From positions 62,001 through 126,000 of the forward strand of contig NZ_JAATEO010000013.1 in the NCBI RefSeq assembly GCF_012034245.1: DNA of 64,000 nt. The letters run 5' to 3'. Positions 1 to 7,660 of the stretch are shown here, piece after piece. The position numbers and the translations under genes were made by a program. Each line of letters starts with the position of its first letter. Within the stretch, counting starts at the first letter, position 1. The stretch comes from Micromonospora thermarum (GTDB lineage: Bacteria; Actinomycetota; Actinomycetes; Mycobacteriales; Micromonosporaceae). Under the pieces are notes generated by a model. The model was not told the origin of the DNA, did no database searches, and worked only from the letters and a program-made list of their open reading frames with translations.

Positions 1-824
1 ACGATGACCGCCGGCCGGATGCTCGGCATGGTGATCTGCCAGAACATCTGCCACGGCGTCACGCCGTCCAGGCGGGCGGCCTCGACGATGTCGGCGGGGA
101 TCGCCTTGATCGCCGCGGAGAGCACCACCATCGCGAAGCCGGCCTGGATCCAGATCATGATGACGATCAGCAGGAACGTGTTGAGCGGTGGCTCCTGCAG
201 CCACGCCTGCGGCGTGCCGCCGAGACTGACCACGATCTGGTTGAGCAGGCCGATCTGCTGTTCGCCCTCGCCACGGTAGGCGTAGACGAACCGCCAGATG
301 ATGGACGCGCCGACCATCGAGATCGCCATCGGCATGAAGATCAGCGACTTGGCGACGGCCTCGAACCGGGCCCGGTCCACCATGACCGCGTAGAGCAGCC
401 CGAACGACGTGGCGAGCAGCGGCACCAGGATGACCCAGATCAGCGTGTTGGTCAGCACCCGGACGATCGCGTCCTCGTCGAACATCCACACGTAGTTGCG
501 AAGGCCGACCCAGTCCGTGCTGCTGGAGTCCATGAAGGACAGCAGCACGGTGCGGATCGCCGGCACCACCAGCCCGACCAGCAGCAACAGCACGGTGGGC
601 AGCAGGAAGAACAGCCCGAACAGGTACTCCCGCTGCTTCGGCCGGCGGGGGAGCGGTGCGCCGCTCGCGGACGCGGCGACGAGCTTCCCCTCCTGGCGCT
701 GGGCGAACCGGGCCGGTACGACGTCCAGCAGGAGGAGCAGGCCCCCCACCACCGCGACGAACGCGATCAGCCCGTACATGAGCATCAGGAGCTTCGGCTG
801 TTCGTCGGCGAAGTCGAAGTTCAT
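1..824 (-). CDS. Sugar ABC transporter permease, MalF/AglF-like (3' end cut by window edge)
   Basis: Inner-membrane permease of a carbohydrate ABC importer. The frame reads down from an ATG at 824 and is still open at base 1, so the C-terminus is missing. About 274 residues are visible. An N-terminal hydrophobic helix (LLMLMYGLIAFVAVVGGLLL) is followed by a basic loop (RRPKQREY) and further transmembrane segments (LFGLFFLLPTVLLLLVGL; TNTLIWVILVPLLATSFG). Near the window edge is the start of the family's cytoplasmic EAA-type loop (EAARLDGVTPWQMFWQITMP), which contacts the ATPase. The start is supported by GGGAGGG a few bases upstream. The gene lies 70 bp downstream of a solute-binding protein gene on the same strand, so the two form one operon. 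The second permease is presumably to the left. Substrate is not determinable from this part. Confidence 0.9.
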   Translation of the reverse strand, partial: MNFDFADEQPKLLMLMYGLIAFVAVVGGLLLLLDVVPARFAQRQEGKLVAASASGAPLPRRPKQREYLFGLFFLLPTVLLLLVGLVVPAIRTVLLSFMDSSSTDWVGLRNYVWMFDEDAIVRVLTNTLIWVILVPLLATSFGLLYAVMVDRARFEAVAKSLIFMPMAISMVGASIIWRFVYAYRGEGEQQIGLLNQIVVSLGGTPQAWLQEPPLNTFLLIVIMIWIQAGFAMVVLSAAIKAIPADIVEAARLDGVTPWQMFWQITMPSIRPAVI

Positions 825-847
825 CCACCCTCCCTCGGGGCTCGGCT

Positions 848-890
848 CCGACGGTGGGCCGGCCCGCGTCGCGGACCGGCCCACCGTCGG
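848..890 (-). terminator. Intercistronic hairpin between binding-protein and permease genes
   Basis: A perfect 15-bp inverted repeat (arms 848-862 and 876-890, 13-nt loop) begins 4 nt after the binding-protein stop. There is no U-run. In sugar importer operons such hairpins usually cause partial termination or protect the 3' end of the binding-protein mRNA, giving more binding protein than permease. The structure is seen; the role is inferred. Confidence 0.75.
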
Positions 891-894
891 AAGG

Positions 895-2241
895 TCACTT
901 CGGCCAGCTGCCTTCGATGCCCTGGAGCACCGTGGCCGTGTCCTTGCCGTTGATCCAGTCGACCATGCCCTTCCAGAAGGTCCCGGCGCCGACCGCGGCC
1001 GGCATCAGGTCGGAACCGTCGAAGCGGAAGATCGAGCTCTTGTCCTGAAGGATCTGGACGGAGAGCTTGTCGATCGGGTTCGCGACGTTGGCGATGTCGA
1101 GCTTGTTGTTCGCCGACACCCAGTTGCCGAGCTTGGCCCGGCTGTTGGCGTGCTCGCCCGAGGCGAGGTAGGTCTGCACCGCCTGGACCTCCGGCCGGTC
1201 GGTGAAGGCCGCCACGAACTCGCCGCCGCCGAGCACCGGCTTGCCCTTGGCCGGATCGATCGCCGGGAAGTAGAACGCGAAGACGTCGCCGTCCTCGGCC
1301 ACCTTGGCGTTCTTCGGCCACTGGTTGGCGTAGAAGGACGCCTGCCGGTGCAGCGCGCACTTGCCGTCGACGATCGGCTGGCCGCCTTCCTGGAAGGAGG
1401 TCGTCAAGATGCTCTTGACCCCGCCGAAGCCGCCGTTGACGTACTTCTCGTTCTTCAGGATGGTGCCGGCCCGGTCCAGCGCCTCAGCCACCCGCGGGTC
1501 GTTGAACGGGATGCCGTGGCTGGTCCACTGGTCGTAGACCTCGGGGGTCTGCGTCCGCAGCATCAGGTCTTCGATCCAGTCGGTGGCGGGCCAACCGGTG
1601 GCGTCACCGGATTCGATGCCCGCGCACCACGGCTTGGTGCCGCTCGCCGCGATCTGGTCGCTCAGCGCGATGAGCTGGTCCCAGGTGGTCGGGACCGTCC
1701 AGCCCTTCTCCTTGAACGTCTTCGGCGAGTACCACACGAACGACTTCACGTTGGAGCCCAGCGGGGCACCGTACAGCGTGCCGTTGACGGTCGCGTACTT
1801 CAGCCAGTCGGCCGGGTAGTTCTGCTCGGCCATCGCCTTCGTGTCCGCGCCTACGCCCTTCAGCTTGCCGGCGTCGGCGAACCGCTTCAACAGGCCCGGC
1901 TGCGGGAGGAAGGTGATGTCCGGTGCGTTGCCACCGTCCACCCGTACCGGCAGCTGCGCCTCGAACTCGGCGTTGCCCTCGTAGTCGATTGTGATGCCGG
2001 TGCAGTCGGTGAACTGCTTCCACGACTGCTCCAGAAGATCCGCCTCAACTTCCCGGATCGAGGCGTAGATCGAAACCTCTTTGCCGTCGTGGCCCTGGTA
2101 CTTCTCGTACGGCGCACACTCCGGAGAGTCCGCCTTGCTGTCGCTGTCGTTGCCGCCGGTGCCGCAGGCGGTGGCGCTGAGCGCCAGCCCCAGTACGCCG
2201 GCGATCACGAAGGCCTGGCGTGGTCTGGCAAAGACCGCCAT
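895..2241 (-). CDS. Extracellular sugar-binding lipoprotein of an ABC importer (AglE-like)
   Basis: A 448-residue solute-binding protein of the carbohydrate ABC type. It has a lipoprotein signal peptide: basic start (MAVFARPRQ), hydrophobic stretch and lipobox LSATAC with Cys26 as the lipidation site. The mature part has the cluster 1 fold signatures, including GNAPDITFLPQPG near residue 115 and TWDQLIALSDQIAASG in the middle. The EFEAQLPVRVDGGNAPD stretch recalls alpha-glucoside binding proteins (AglE), but that substrate is a guess. I start at ATG 2241, well inside a longer open frame, because AAGGAGG lies just upstream and the signal peptide begins there. A near-perfect LacI-type operator lies 57 bp upstream. 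First gene of the operon with the permease. Confidence 0.92.
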   Translation of the reverse strand: MAVFARPRQAFVIAGVLGLALSATACGTGGNDSDSKADSPECAPYEKYQGHDGKEVSIYASIREVEADLLEQSWKQFTDCTGITIDYEGNAEFEAQLPVRVDGGNAPDITFLPQPGLLKRFADAGKLKGVGADTKAMAEQNYPADWLKYATVNGTLYGAPLGSNVKSFVWYSPKTFKEKGWTVPTTWDQLIALSDQIAASGTKPWCAGIESGDATGWPATDWIEDLMLRTQTPEVYDQWTSHGIPFNDPRVAEALDRAGTILKNEKYVNGGFGGVKSILTTSFQEGGQPIVDGKCALHRQASFYANQWPKNAKVAEDGDVFAFYFPAIDPAKGKPVLGGGEFVAAFTDRPEVQAVQTYLASGEHANSRAKLGNWVSANNKLDIANVANPIDKLSVQILQDKSSIFRFDGSDLMPAAVGAGTFWKGMVDWINGKDTATVLQGIEGSWPK

Positions 2242-2297
2242 GCCGTCCTCCTTCCTTGCCGGCGCTGGGTCCCGGGCGCCGGTCCGATGGGCGTGGT

Positions 2298-2319
2298 CAC
2301 ATGTAAGCGCTTGCATGTG
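2298..2319 (-). promoter_or_regulatory. LacI/GalR-family operator upstream of the sugar importer
   Basis: A 22-bp palindrome with one mismatched pair. Its core TGTAAGCGCTTGCA (2302-2315) fits the LacI-family pattern TGnAAnCGnTTnCA. It sits 57-78 bp before the start codon of the binding-protein gene, where a repressor would cover the promoter. No LacI gene is in the window, so its regulator is probably to the left or elsewhere. Confidence 0.8.
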
Positions 2320-2429
2320 GCACACGCCACCCCTGGGACGACACGACCCAGTAACAATCCGGAAACTGTGGTGTTGCCGATCCGGCCGGTCACCAGGACG
2401 TTCCGCCCCGACAGGTGGCCGGCGCTGGA

Positions 2430-2924
2430 TCAGCTGTTGAGTTGCCAGATGGCGAGGTTCAGCGCTGCGGCGAAGGTCACCCAGGCCCAGTACGGGAGCA
2501 TCAGCGCAGTGGCGGCCCCGGAGACCGGCCAGAAGAGGGCGACCGTCACGCCGATCGCCAGCCACAGGAGCACGATCTCGGCGAACGCCAGCCCGTACCG
2601 GCCGGCGCCGAAGAACAGCGGGGTCCAGACGGCGTTGAGGAGGAGCTGCGCCGTCCAGGCCCAGACGGCCGGCCCGAAGCCGACGCGGCGCCAGACCAGC
2701 CAGCCGGCCAGGGCGATCATCGCGTAGAGCACCGTCCAGACCGGCCCGAACAGCCCGGACGGCGGGGCCCAGGAGGGTTGGTCGAGGTTCGCGTACTCGG
2801 CGGCGGTGCCGCGTACGCCCAGGCCGCCGATCGCGGCGGCCACCAGGACGGCCGCGCCGAAGCCGAGCAGGGCCCACCACTGGCGGGCGCCGCCGGTGCG
2901 CCGGACACTCCGAGAAATCTCCAT
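2430..2924 (-). CDS. TspO/MBR family tryptophan-rich membrane protein
   Basis: A 164-residue five-helix membrane protein of the TspO/MBR family, which binds porphyrins and tetrapyrroles and is linked to stress responses. Diagnostic motifs are visible: the N-terminal proline/tryptophan stretch (LDQPSWAPPSGLFGPVWTVLYAMIALAGWLVWRR), then LLLNAVWTPLFFGAG and PYWAWVTFAAALNLAIWQLN at the C-terminus. Length matches the family (about 160). I chose ATG 2924 over upstream in-frame starts because the upstream stretch is Arg/Pro/Ala-rich and unlike the family; GGAGG lies 14 nt before this ATG. Monocistronic, with divergent spacing from the importer operon. Confidence 0.9.
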   Translation of the reverse strand: MEISRSVRRTGGARQWWALLGFGAAVLVAAAIGGLGVRGTAAEYANLDQPSWAPPSGLFGPVWTVLYAMIALAGWLVWRRVGFGPAVWAWTAQLLLNAVWTPLFFGAGRYGLAFAEIVLLWLAIGVTVALFWPVSGAATALMLPYWAWVTFAAALNLAIWQLNS

Positions 2925-3099
2925 GGTCGAGATATTTTCCTCCGGCGAGCGGGTCGAAACGGGGACAGACGGCGCCGGGGTCGTCGCATCCGGCCTGCTC
3001 CTGTCGGGAGGACGGAGCTTCCGGTCGCGACGACCCCGGCGGGTCCCTCGGTCGGCGGCGTCGGCCGGCGCGCCGGCGGCGCGGCGGCGAGCCGCCGTC

Positions 3100-3243
3100 T
3101 CAGTTGAAGATGCTGACACCACCCGGCCCGACCAGCAGCCCGACGATGATGAGGACGATGCCCCAGAGAATCTGCCGCCGGAACAGCGCGAGGACGCCGG
3201 CGACCACCAGTACGACTGCGAGAATCCAGAGAATCAGCTCCAT
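3100..3243 (-). CDS. GPGG-motif small membrane protein (47 aa)
   Basis: A very short gene: MELILWILAVVLVVAGVL begins the only long hydrophobic stretch, followed by FRRQ, a second helix (ILWGIVLIIVGLLV) and the ending GPGGVSIFN. The GPGG ending after two hydrophobic segments is the hallmark of a small actinobacterial membrane protein family of unknown function. The ATG at 3243 lies 2 bp beyond the stop codon of the upstream metallophosphoesterase gene (stop 3246-3248), so translation is almost certainly coupled. Confidence 0.8.
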   Translation of the reverse strand: MELILWILAVVLVVAGVLALFRRQILWGIVLIIVGLLVGPGGVSIFN

Positions 3244-3245
3244 GG

Positions 3246-4010
3246 TCATCGAGTACCCGAGGCAGCGATCCGGGAAACCTCGCCCGGTTCGAGGTGATCA
3301 CCCAGGTGGAACACGCTGTACGCCTGCTTGATGACGGGGTGCGCCACGTTGCGGACGCGGACGCCGCCGGGCGTGGTCCCCCGCTCGGTCCCGTGGTGGG
3401 CGTGCCCGTGCAGGGCGAGTGCGGTGGGTGCCGAGTCGATGGCCTGCCCCAACTGGTAGCAGCCGAGGAACGGGTAGATCTCCAGCGGTTCGCCGGCCAG
3501 CGTGTCCGGAACCGGGGAGTAGTGGGTGAGCGCCACCAGCACGTCGCAGTCGAGGGAGCGCAGGGCGGCGGCGAGCGCGTCCGAGCTGTCGGTGGTCGTC
3601 CGCACGAACGCCTTCATCTCCGGTTCCCCGAAGTCGCTCGCGCACCGTCCGGCGAACCCGCCGCCGAACCCCTTCACCCCGGCGATCCCGAGCCGCCCGC
3701 CCGCGCACTCCAGGACCACGCCGGTGCCCTCCAGCACGGTGATCCCGGCGTCCTCCAGCACCTTGACCACCTGCGGCACCTGGTCGCACTGGTGGTCGTG
3801 GTTGCCGAGCACGGTCACCACCGGTACGCCCAGCCCACCGAACTCCTGTGCCACGCACCGCGCCTCGGCCTCGGTGCCGTGGCGGGTCAGGTCACCGGCG
3901 AGCAGCAGCGCGTCGGCGCAGTCGGGCAGTTCCTCCAGGGCCGGCCGGAAGCGGCCGACCACGTCCTCGTCCAGATGCACGTCGCCCACGGCGGCGATCC
4001 GGATCACCAT
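3246..4010 (-). CDS. Calcineurin-like metallophosphoesterase
   Basis: A 254-residue cytosolic metallophosphoesterase. The full set of dinuclear metal motifs is present in order: GDVH (residues 9-12), GDLT, GNHD near residue 70, THYSP near 160 and HGHAHHG near 200. No signal peptide. The family hydrolyses phosphomono- or diesters; the substrate cannot be read from sequence. The start at ATG 4010 is backed by GGGAGG a few bases upstream. It is followed directly by the GPGG small membrane protein and preceded, 10 bp away, by a BON-domain gene, so the four genes from 4877 down to 3100 probably form one transcript. Confidence 0.88.
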   Translation of the reverse strand: MVIRIAAVGDVHLDEDVVGRFRPALEELPDCADALLLAGDLTRHGTEAEARCVAQEFGGLGVPVVTVLGNHDHQCDQVPQVVKVLEDAGITVLEGTGVVLECAGGRLGIAGVKGFGGGFAGRCASDFGEPEMKAFVRTTTDSSDALAAALRSLDCDVLVALTHYSPVPDTLAGEPLEIYPFLGCYQLGQAIDSAPTALALHGHAHHGTERGTTPGGVRVRNVAHPVIKQAYSVFHLGDHLEPGEVSRIAASGTR

Positions 4011-4020
4011 CGTGCCTCCC

Positions 4021-4296
4021 TCAGGGCAGTTGCTCGATCTCCGTGGGCGCCTGCGCGCGGATGACCCCGATGTCGCTGGTGATCCGTACGTCCGGGAAGC
4101 GTTCGGCCACCCGGCGCAGGATCTCCTCGCGGCGGTGCGGGCTCTCCACCTCGCCGGACAGCACGAGACCGCGCTCCTTGCGGGCCACGGTGATGCCCTG
4201 CTCGGCGACGGCCGGGTCCTCGGTGAGCAGCCGGTGGATCTCCGCCTCCACGTACTCGTCGGGTGGTCCCGTGGCGACGTCGCGATGCTCGGTCAC
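4021..4296 (-). CDS. BON-domain protein
   Basis: A 91-residue protein consisting mostly of one BON domain (residues about 15-85: VEAEIHRLLTEDPAV..GITVARKERGLVLSGEVESPHRREEILRRVAE), a small alpha/beta fold thought to bind phospholipids or lipid-anchored partners and common in stress proteins such as OsmY. No signal peptide is visible, so it is probably cytoplasmic or peripheral. The GTG start at 4296 overlaps the stop of the upstream nucleotidyltransferase gene (GTGA), indicating translational coupling. Function in this context is unknown. Confidence 0.75.
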   Translation of the reverse strand: MTEHRDVATGPPDEYVEAEIHRLLTEDPAVAEQGITVARKERGLVLSGEVESPHRREEILRRVAERFPDVRITSDIGVIRAQAPTEIEQLP

Positions 4297-4877
4297 GGTG
4301 TCCCCTTTCCCTCCGGGGTGCCGGCGTACGGCACCACCTCCAGCCGGTCCAGCAGCACCAGGAACGCCTCGGCGTACGGCGAGTGCTGCGTTTCCTTCCG
4401 TACCCGTTCCCAGTCGATCTGCTCCCGCAGGGAGCGGGCCAGTGGCAGGCCGCGGGCGAAGTCGCAGTAGTGCTGGGAGAAGCTGAGCAGCTTGTGCACC
4501 ATCAGCTGCGTCGCCGAGAGCACCGGCATGTGGATCGCGTCGACCGGGCGCACCACCGTGTCGCCGAACGTCTCGTCGGTCACCGGGGTCTCGATGGGGC
4601 GGTGGATCAGGTCGACCATGCGGCCGTCGTCGAAGACCTTGACCAGCCAGTCCTCCGGCGGGCGCTCGGCGGTGAACCCGGCCGCCACGAGGGCCTCCAG
4701 GGCCCGGTCGACGTCCACCTCGCGGACGAGGAAGTCGACGTCGTGCTCGCTCGAGTGGCCGCCGTGGGCGTAGACGGCGAAGCTGCCGCCGAGCGCGAAC
4801 GGGATGTCTTCCTGCTTGAGCACGGCGGCGACCTTCTTCAAGGTGTGCAACAGGGTCTCGTCCCCGCGCTCGGCCAT
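4293..4877 (-). CDS. Nucleotidyltransferase-fold protein
   Basis: A 194-residue protein with the minimal nucleotidyltransferase signature: GGSFAVYAHGG near residue 30, then EHDVDFLV with the acidic residues that bind metal, and a further acidic strand (KVFDDGRMVDLIHR). The C-terminal part (LSATQLMVHKLLSFSQHYCDFARGLPLARSLREQIDW) matches the helical tail seen in AbiEii-like and DUF6036-type nucleotidyltransferases. No HEPN or other antitoxin-like partner is adjacent, so a toxin-antitoxin role is not supported. First gene of the probable four-gene run. Substrate unknown. Confidence 0.7.
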   Translation of the reverse strand: MAERGDETLLHTLKKVAAVLKQEDIPFALGGSFAVYAHGGHSSEHDVDFLVREVDVDRALEALVAAGFTAERPPEDWLVKVFDDGRMVDLIHRPIETPVTDETFGDTVVRPVDAIHMPVLSATQLMVHKLLSFSQHYCDFARGLPLARSLREQIDWERVRKETQHSPYAEAFLVLLDRLEVVPYAGTPEGKGTP

Positions 4878-5021
4878 CTGTGTCTCCCGTCGTGGTGGTC
4901 AGGGGGAAGGCGTCGAAGTCGGGTACCCGGCATCGCCGTCGGCCACACCTGGCAGGCGCGCGGGTAGCTAGCAACCATCCCCAAACGGGACATACCGCCG
5001 GAGTGGCGAGCGTGGGTCGGC

Positions 5022-5027
5022 TAGCCT
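5022..5027 (+). promoter_or_regulatory. -10 box TAGCCT of a leaderless gene
   Basis: TAGCCT lies 7 nt before the GTG at 5035, the spacing at which transcription would start on the start codon itself. No Shine-Dalgarno is present. Confidence 0.65.
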
Positions 5028-5034
5028 GGGCAGG

Positions 5035-5760
5035 GTGGCCAGATCGAAGGTGGCGCGGCGCGGCAGGGCCCGATTGCGCGCCGTCGCCCTGATCGGCATC
5101 GACGGCTCGGGCAAGACGACGCAGGCGCACCGGCTCGCCGAGGCGCTCACCGCGGCGGGTCACCCCGCCACCTATCACCGCAACGCCGGCGGCCGCCGGT
5201 TCCTCGGCCGGGTGGCGCAGCGGCTCGGTCGCGCCGACGCCCAGCGTCTCCTCGGACGGACCGGGCTGCTGGCCGCGGAGTCCGTGCTGCGCTGGCTCGC
5301 CATCGCCGCCGCGCTGCTCGGTCACCTGCTGACCGGCCGGATCGCGGTGATGGACCGCTACTCCGTCTGCCAGTACGCGAGCATCCGGGCACATGGCGGG
5401 CGCCACTGGGAGCGGCTGGCCCGGCTCGGCTACCGGATGTTCCCCCGGCCGCAGGTGACGTTCCTGCTGTCGGTGGACCCGGCCGAGGCGTACCGGCGGA
5501 TCGAGCGGCGCGGCACCGACCACGAGAGCATGGCCTACCTGACGGCGGCCGACCACGCGTACCGGACGCTGCCGGAGTACCCGACGTTCGTCCTGGTGGA
5601 CGCGGGCCGCCCCGCCGACGAGGTGGCCCGGCAGATCCGGGGGCACCTCGACGGCTGGCTGGCGGCCGCCGGCCGGGCGACGCCGGCCGGGTCGGTCACG
5701 CCGGCGGAGCCGGTGCCGCCCCGGGCTGCCGACGGTGGGCCGGTGCCGCTGCGGGCGTGA
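5035..5760 (+). CDS. Thymidylate-kinase-like P-loop protein
   Basis: A 241-residue P-loop NTPase. A Walker A motif GIDGSGKTTQAHRLAEAL (about residues 21-38) matches dTMP kinases; the later DRYSVCQYASIRAHGG region resembles the DRY motif of the same family, and LSVDPAEAYRRIERRG supplies the lid-like region. The C-terminal 30 residues are Ala/Pro-rich and probably disordered. The first 15 residues are basic. The start GTG at 5035 is supported by a -10 box 7 nt upstream. Real thymidylate kinase is usually about 210 residues, so this may be a paralogue with a different (d)NMP or sugar-phosphate substrate. It is convergent with the SDR gene, separated by 7 bp. Confidence 0.75.
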   Translation: MARSKVARRGRARLRAVALIGIDGSGKTTQAHRLAEALTAAGHPATYHRNAGGRRFLGRVAQRLGRADAQRLLGRTGLLAAESVLRWLAIAAALLGHLLTGRIAVMDRYSVCQYASIRAHGGRHWERLARLGYRMFPRPQVTFLLSVDPAEAYRRIERRGTDHESMAYLTAADHAYRTLPEYPTFVLVDAGRPADEVARQIRGHLDGWLAAAGRATPAGSVTPAEPVPPRAADGGPVPLRA

Positions 5761-5767
5761 CGGCGGC

Positions 5768-6460
5768 TCAGGCGCGGCCGTACACCGGCACGCTGGCGCC
5801 GCTGGTCGGCGCCGACTCGGGGGAGGCGAGGAACCGGACGACGGGGGCGATCTCGGCCGGCGTGACCCAGCGGGAGTGGTCGGCGTCGGGCTGGGCGGCC
5901 CGGTTGGCCGGGGTGTCGATCACGCTCGGCAGGACGGTGTTGCACCGCACCCCGTCCGGCCGGTACTCCACCGCCACCGCGTTGGCGAACGCGAGCACCG
6001 CCGCCTTCGCGGTGGCGTAGGCCGCCGCACCGCGGAACGGGGCGACCGCCGCGCGGGACGAGACGCAGACCACGGCACCGCCGCCGGCGGCCACCAGGTG
6101 CGGCAGGGCGGCGGCGGTGACCAGCCAGGTCGGGCGCAAATTGAGGGTGAGCATGCGTTCCAGCTCCGCCACGGGGGTCTCGTGCACCCGGCCGCGGGCC
6201 GCGTACCCGCCGACGAGGTTGACCACCGCGCGCAGCGGCGCGGCCGCGTCGCCGGCCGCGACCTCGACCGCGTGCCGGACCTCCACCGGGTCGGTCAGGT
6301 CCGCCGTCAGCCGGACCACGTCGCCGGCCGCCGGGTCCGGCCCCGGCGCGGCCTCCCGCGACGGTACGACCACCCGCCAGCCCGCCTCGACGAAGGCGTC
6401 GGTGACCGCTCCGCCGAGCCCGCCGGTGCCTCCGGTGACCAGCACACTCCGATCCGCCAT
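5768..6460 (-). CDS. Short-chain dehydrogenase/reductase (SDR)
   Basis: A 230-residue classical SDR oxidoreductase. The Rossmann dinucleotide motif TGGTGGLGG is at residues 9-17; the NNAG position reads NLVGG (81-85); the catalytic Ser134/135, Tyr148 and Lys152 (YATAK) are present. The C-terminus ends PTSGASVPVYGRA, a common SDR ending. Substrate cannot be told. I place the start at ATG 6460, not further upstream, because the preceding 87 codons look non-coding and TAGCGT sits exactly 7 nt before this ATG, implying a leaderless message. Confidence 0.85.
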   Translation of the reverse strand: MADRSVLVTGGTGGLGGAVTDAFVEAGWRVVVPSREAAPGPDPAAGDVVRLTADLTDPVEVRHAVEVAAGDAAAPLRAVVNLVGGYAARGRVHETPVAELERMLTLNLRPTWLVTAAALPHLVAAGGGAVVCVSSRAAVAPFRGAAAYATAKAAVLAFANAVAVEYRPDGVRCNTVLPSVIDTPANRAAQPDADHSRWVTPAEIAPVVRFLASPESAPTSGASVPVYGRA

Positions 6461-6467
6461 GCGCCAC

Positions 6468-6473
6468 ACGCTA
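6468..6473 (-). promoter_or_regulatory. -10 box TAGCGT of the SDR gene
   Basis: On the minus strand TAGCGT ends 7 nt before the ATG at 6460; no Shine-Dalgarno lies between. Confidence 0.65.
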
Positions 6474-6710
6474 GTGGCCCGCCCGGGGTCCCGGGGGCCG
6501 GGCCCCGACGGTACCGTCGTATCGACGCCCGTCCGGGCGGCCCACCGGCCTGTGCGGCCGGAGGAGTCGCCCTCCGGGCCTGGTCGGACGGCCGGTCCGG
6601 CGACACCGCCCGGCCGCCCGGCGGAGGCGCCGGCACCGGGTGCGTGGCACGCTGGGCCGCGAACGGCGTCCACCGGTCGGTGGTGTTTTCCCCGACACGA
6701 GCGGTGATGG

Positions 6711-6743
6711 TTGACGCTCACGCTTCATGAAAGTAAGTTTCAT
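6711..6743 (+). promoter_or_regulatory. Consensus promoter overlapped by an RpiR/MurR-type palindrome
   Basis: TTGACG (6711-6716), a 17-bp spacer and TAAGTT (6734-6739) form a textbook housekeeping promoter; the GTG start at 6746 is 6 nt after the -10, so the mRNA should be leaderless. The palindrome ATGAAAGTAAGTTTCAT (6727-6743) covers the -10 and the start point. TGAAA-N5-TTTCA is the shape of operators used by several RpiR-family regulators, so the downstream regulator probably controls its own gene and murQ here. Confidence 0.8.
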
Positions 6744-6745
6744 CC

Positions 6746-7660
6746 GTGGCGAAGAGTCCGAAGATTTCTGCGAGTCACGAGCCCGGTGGACTGATCGTCC
6801 ACATCAGCGGGCTCCTGCCGTCGCTGTCCCCCGCGGAACAGCGGGTCGCCCGGCTGGTCGTGGCCGACCCGGCCGACGCGGCGCGCCGGACGATCACCGA
6901 CCTCGCCACCGCCGCCGAGACCTCCGAGGCGACCGTCATCCGGTTCTGCCGGTCGGTGGGCATGGACGGCTACCCGCAGCTGCGGATCCGGCTCGCCGCC
7001 GAGGCCGCCCGCCGGGTCGAGCCACCGGACGCCCGCGTCGTCGGCGGTGACATCCCGCCCGGGGCCGACCTGGCGCAGATCATCGCCACCATCGCCTTCA
7101 ACGACGCCCGTGCCGTCGAGGAGACGGCCGAGCAACTGGACCCGGCGGTCTGCGAGCAGGTCGTCGAGGCGATCGCCGCCGCCGGCCGCATCGACGTCTA
7201 CGGCGCCGGGGCCAGCGGCTTCGTCGCCTCCGACTTCCAGCAGAAGCTGCACCGCATCGGCCGCACCGCCTTCTACTTCCCGGACGTGCACACGGCCCTC
7301 ACGTCGGCGGCGCTGCTCGGGCGCGGCGACGTCGCCGTCGGCATCTCGCACACCGGCACCACGTCGGACGTGATCGAGGTGCTGGAGCAGGCCCGTGCCC
7401 GCGGTGCCGCCACGGTGGCCCTGACCAACTTCCCCCGCTCGCCGATCACCGAGGTCGCCGACTTCGTCCTGACCACCGCCGCCCGCGAGACGACGTACCG
7501 CTCGGGTGCCATGGCCAGCCGGCTCGCGCAGCTCACCGTCGTCGACTGCCTCTTCGTCGGGGTGGCGGCGCGCAACCGCGCCCGGGCCCGCAAGGCGCTG
7601 GAGGTGACCGCCGAGGCGGTCCAGTCGCACCGGGTCGGCTCGGCCCGGAGGCGGGCATGA
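6746..7660 (+). CDS. MurR/RpiR-family transcriptional regulator (HTH plus SIS)
   Basis: A 304-residue regulator. The N-terminal HTH_6 domain (about residues 20-95) contains LSPAEQRVARLVV and the helix-turn-helix ITDLATAAETSEATVIRFCRSVGMDGYPQLRIRLA. The C-terminal SIS domain (about 130-270) shows YGAGASGFVASDFQQKLHRIG and GISHTGTTSDVIEVLEQA, which bind phosphosugars. Next to murQ the likely effector is N-acetylmuramic acid 6-phosphate, as for E. coli MurR. The stop overlaps the murQ start by 4 bp (ATGA), so the two are co-translated. A palindromic operator overlaps its own promoter. Confidence 0.9.
   Translation: MAKSPKISASHEPGGLIVHISGLLPSLSPAEQRVARLVVADPADAARRTITDLATAAETSEATVIRFCRSVGMDGYPQLRIRLAAEAARRVEPPDARVVGGDIPPGADLAQIIATIAFNDARAVEETAEQLDPAVCEQVVEAIAAAGRIDVYGAGASGFVASDFQQKLHRIGRTAFYFPDVHTALTSAALLGRGDVAVGISHTGTTSDVIEVLEQARARGAATVALTNFPRSPITEVADFVLTTAARETTYRSGAMASRLAQLTVVDCLFVGVAARNRARARKALEVTAEAVQSHRVGSARRRA

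Noticed and set aside
496..2727. A 743-codon plus-strand frame across the sugar importer genes
   Set aside because: Opposite to a clear binding protein and permease with signal peptide, ribosome site and operator; its own content has no family-like motifs.
4293..4877. AbiEii- or MNT-type toxin of a toxin-antitoxin pair
   Set aside because: Only the nucleotidyltransferase fold is present; the adjacent gene is a BON protein, not an antitoxin or HEPN partner.
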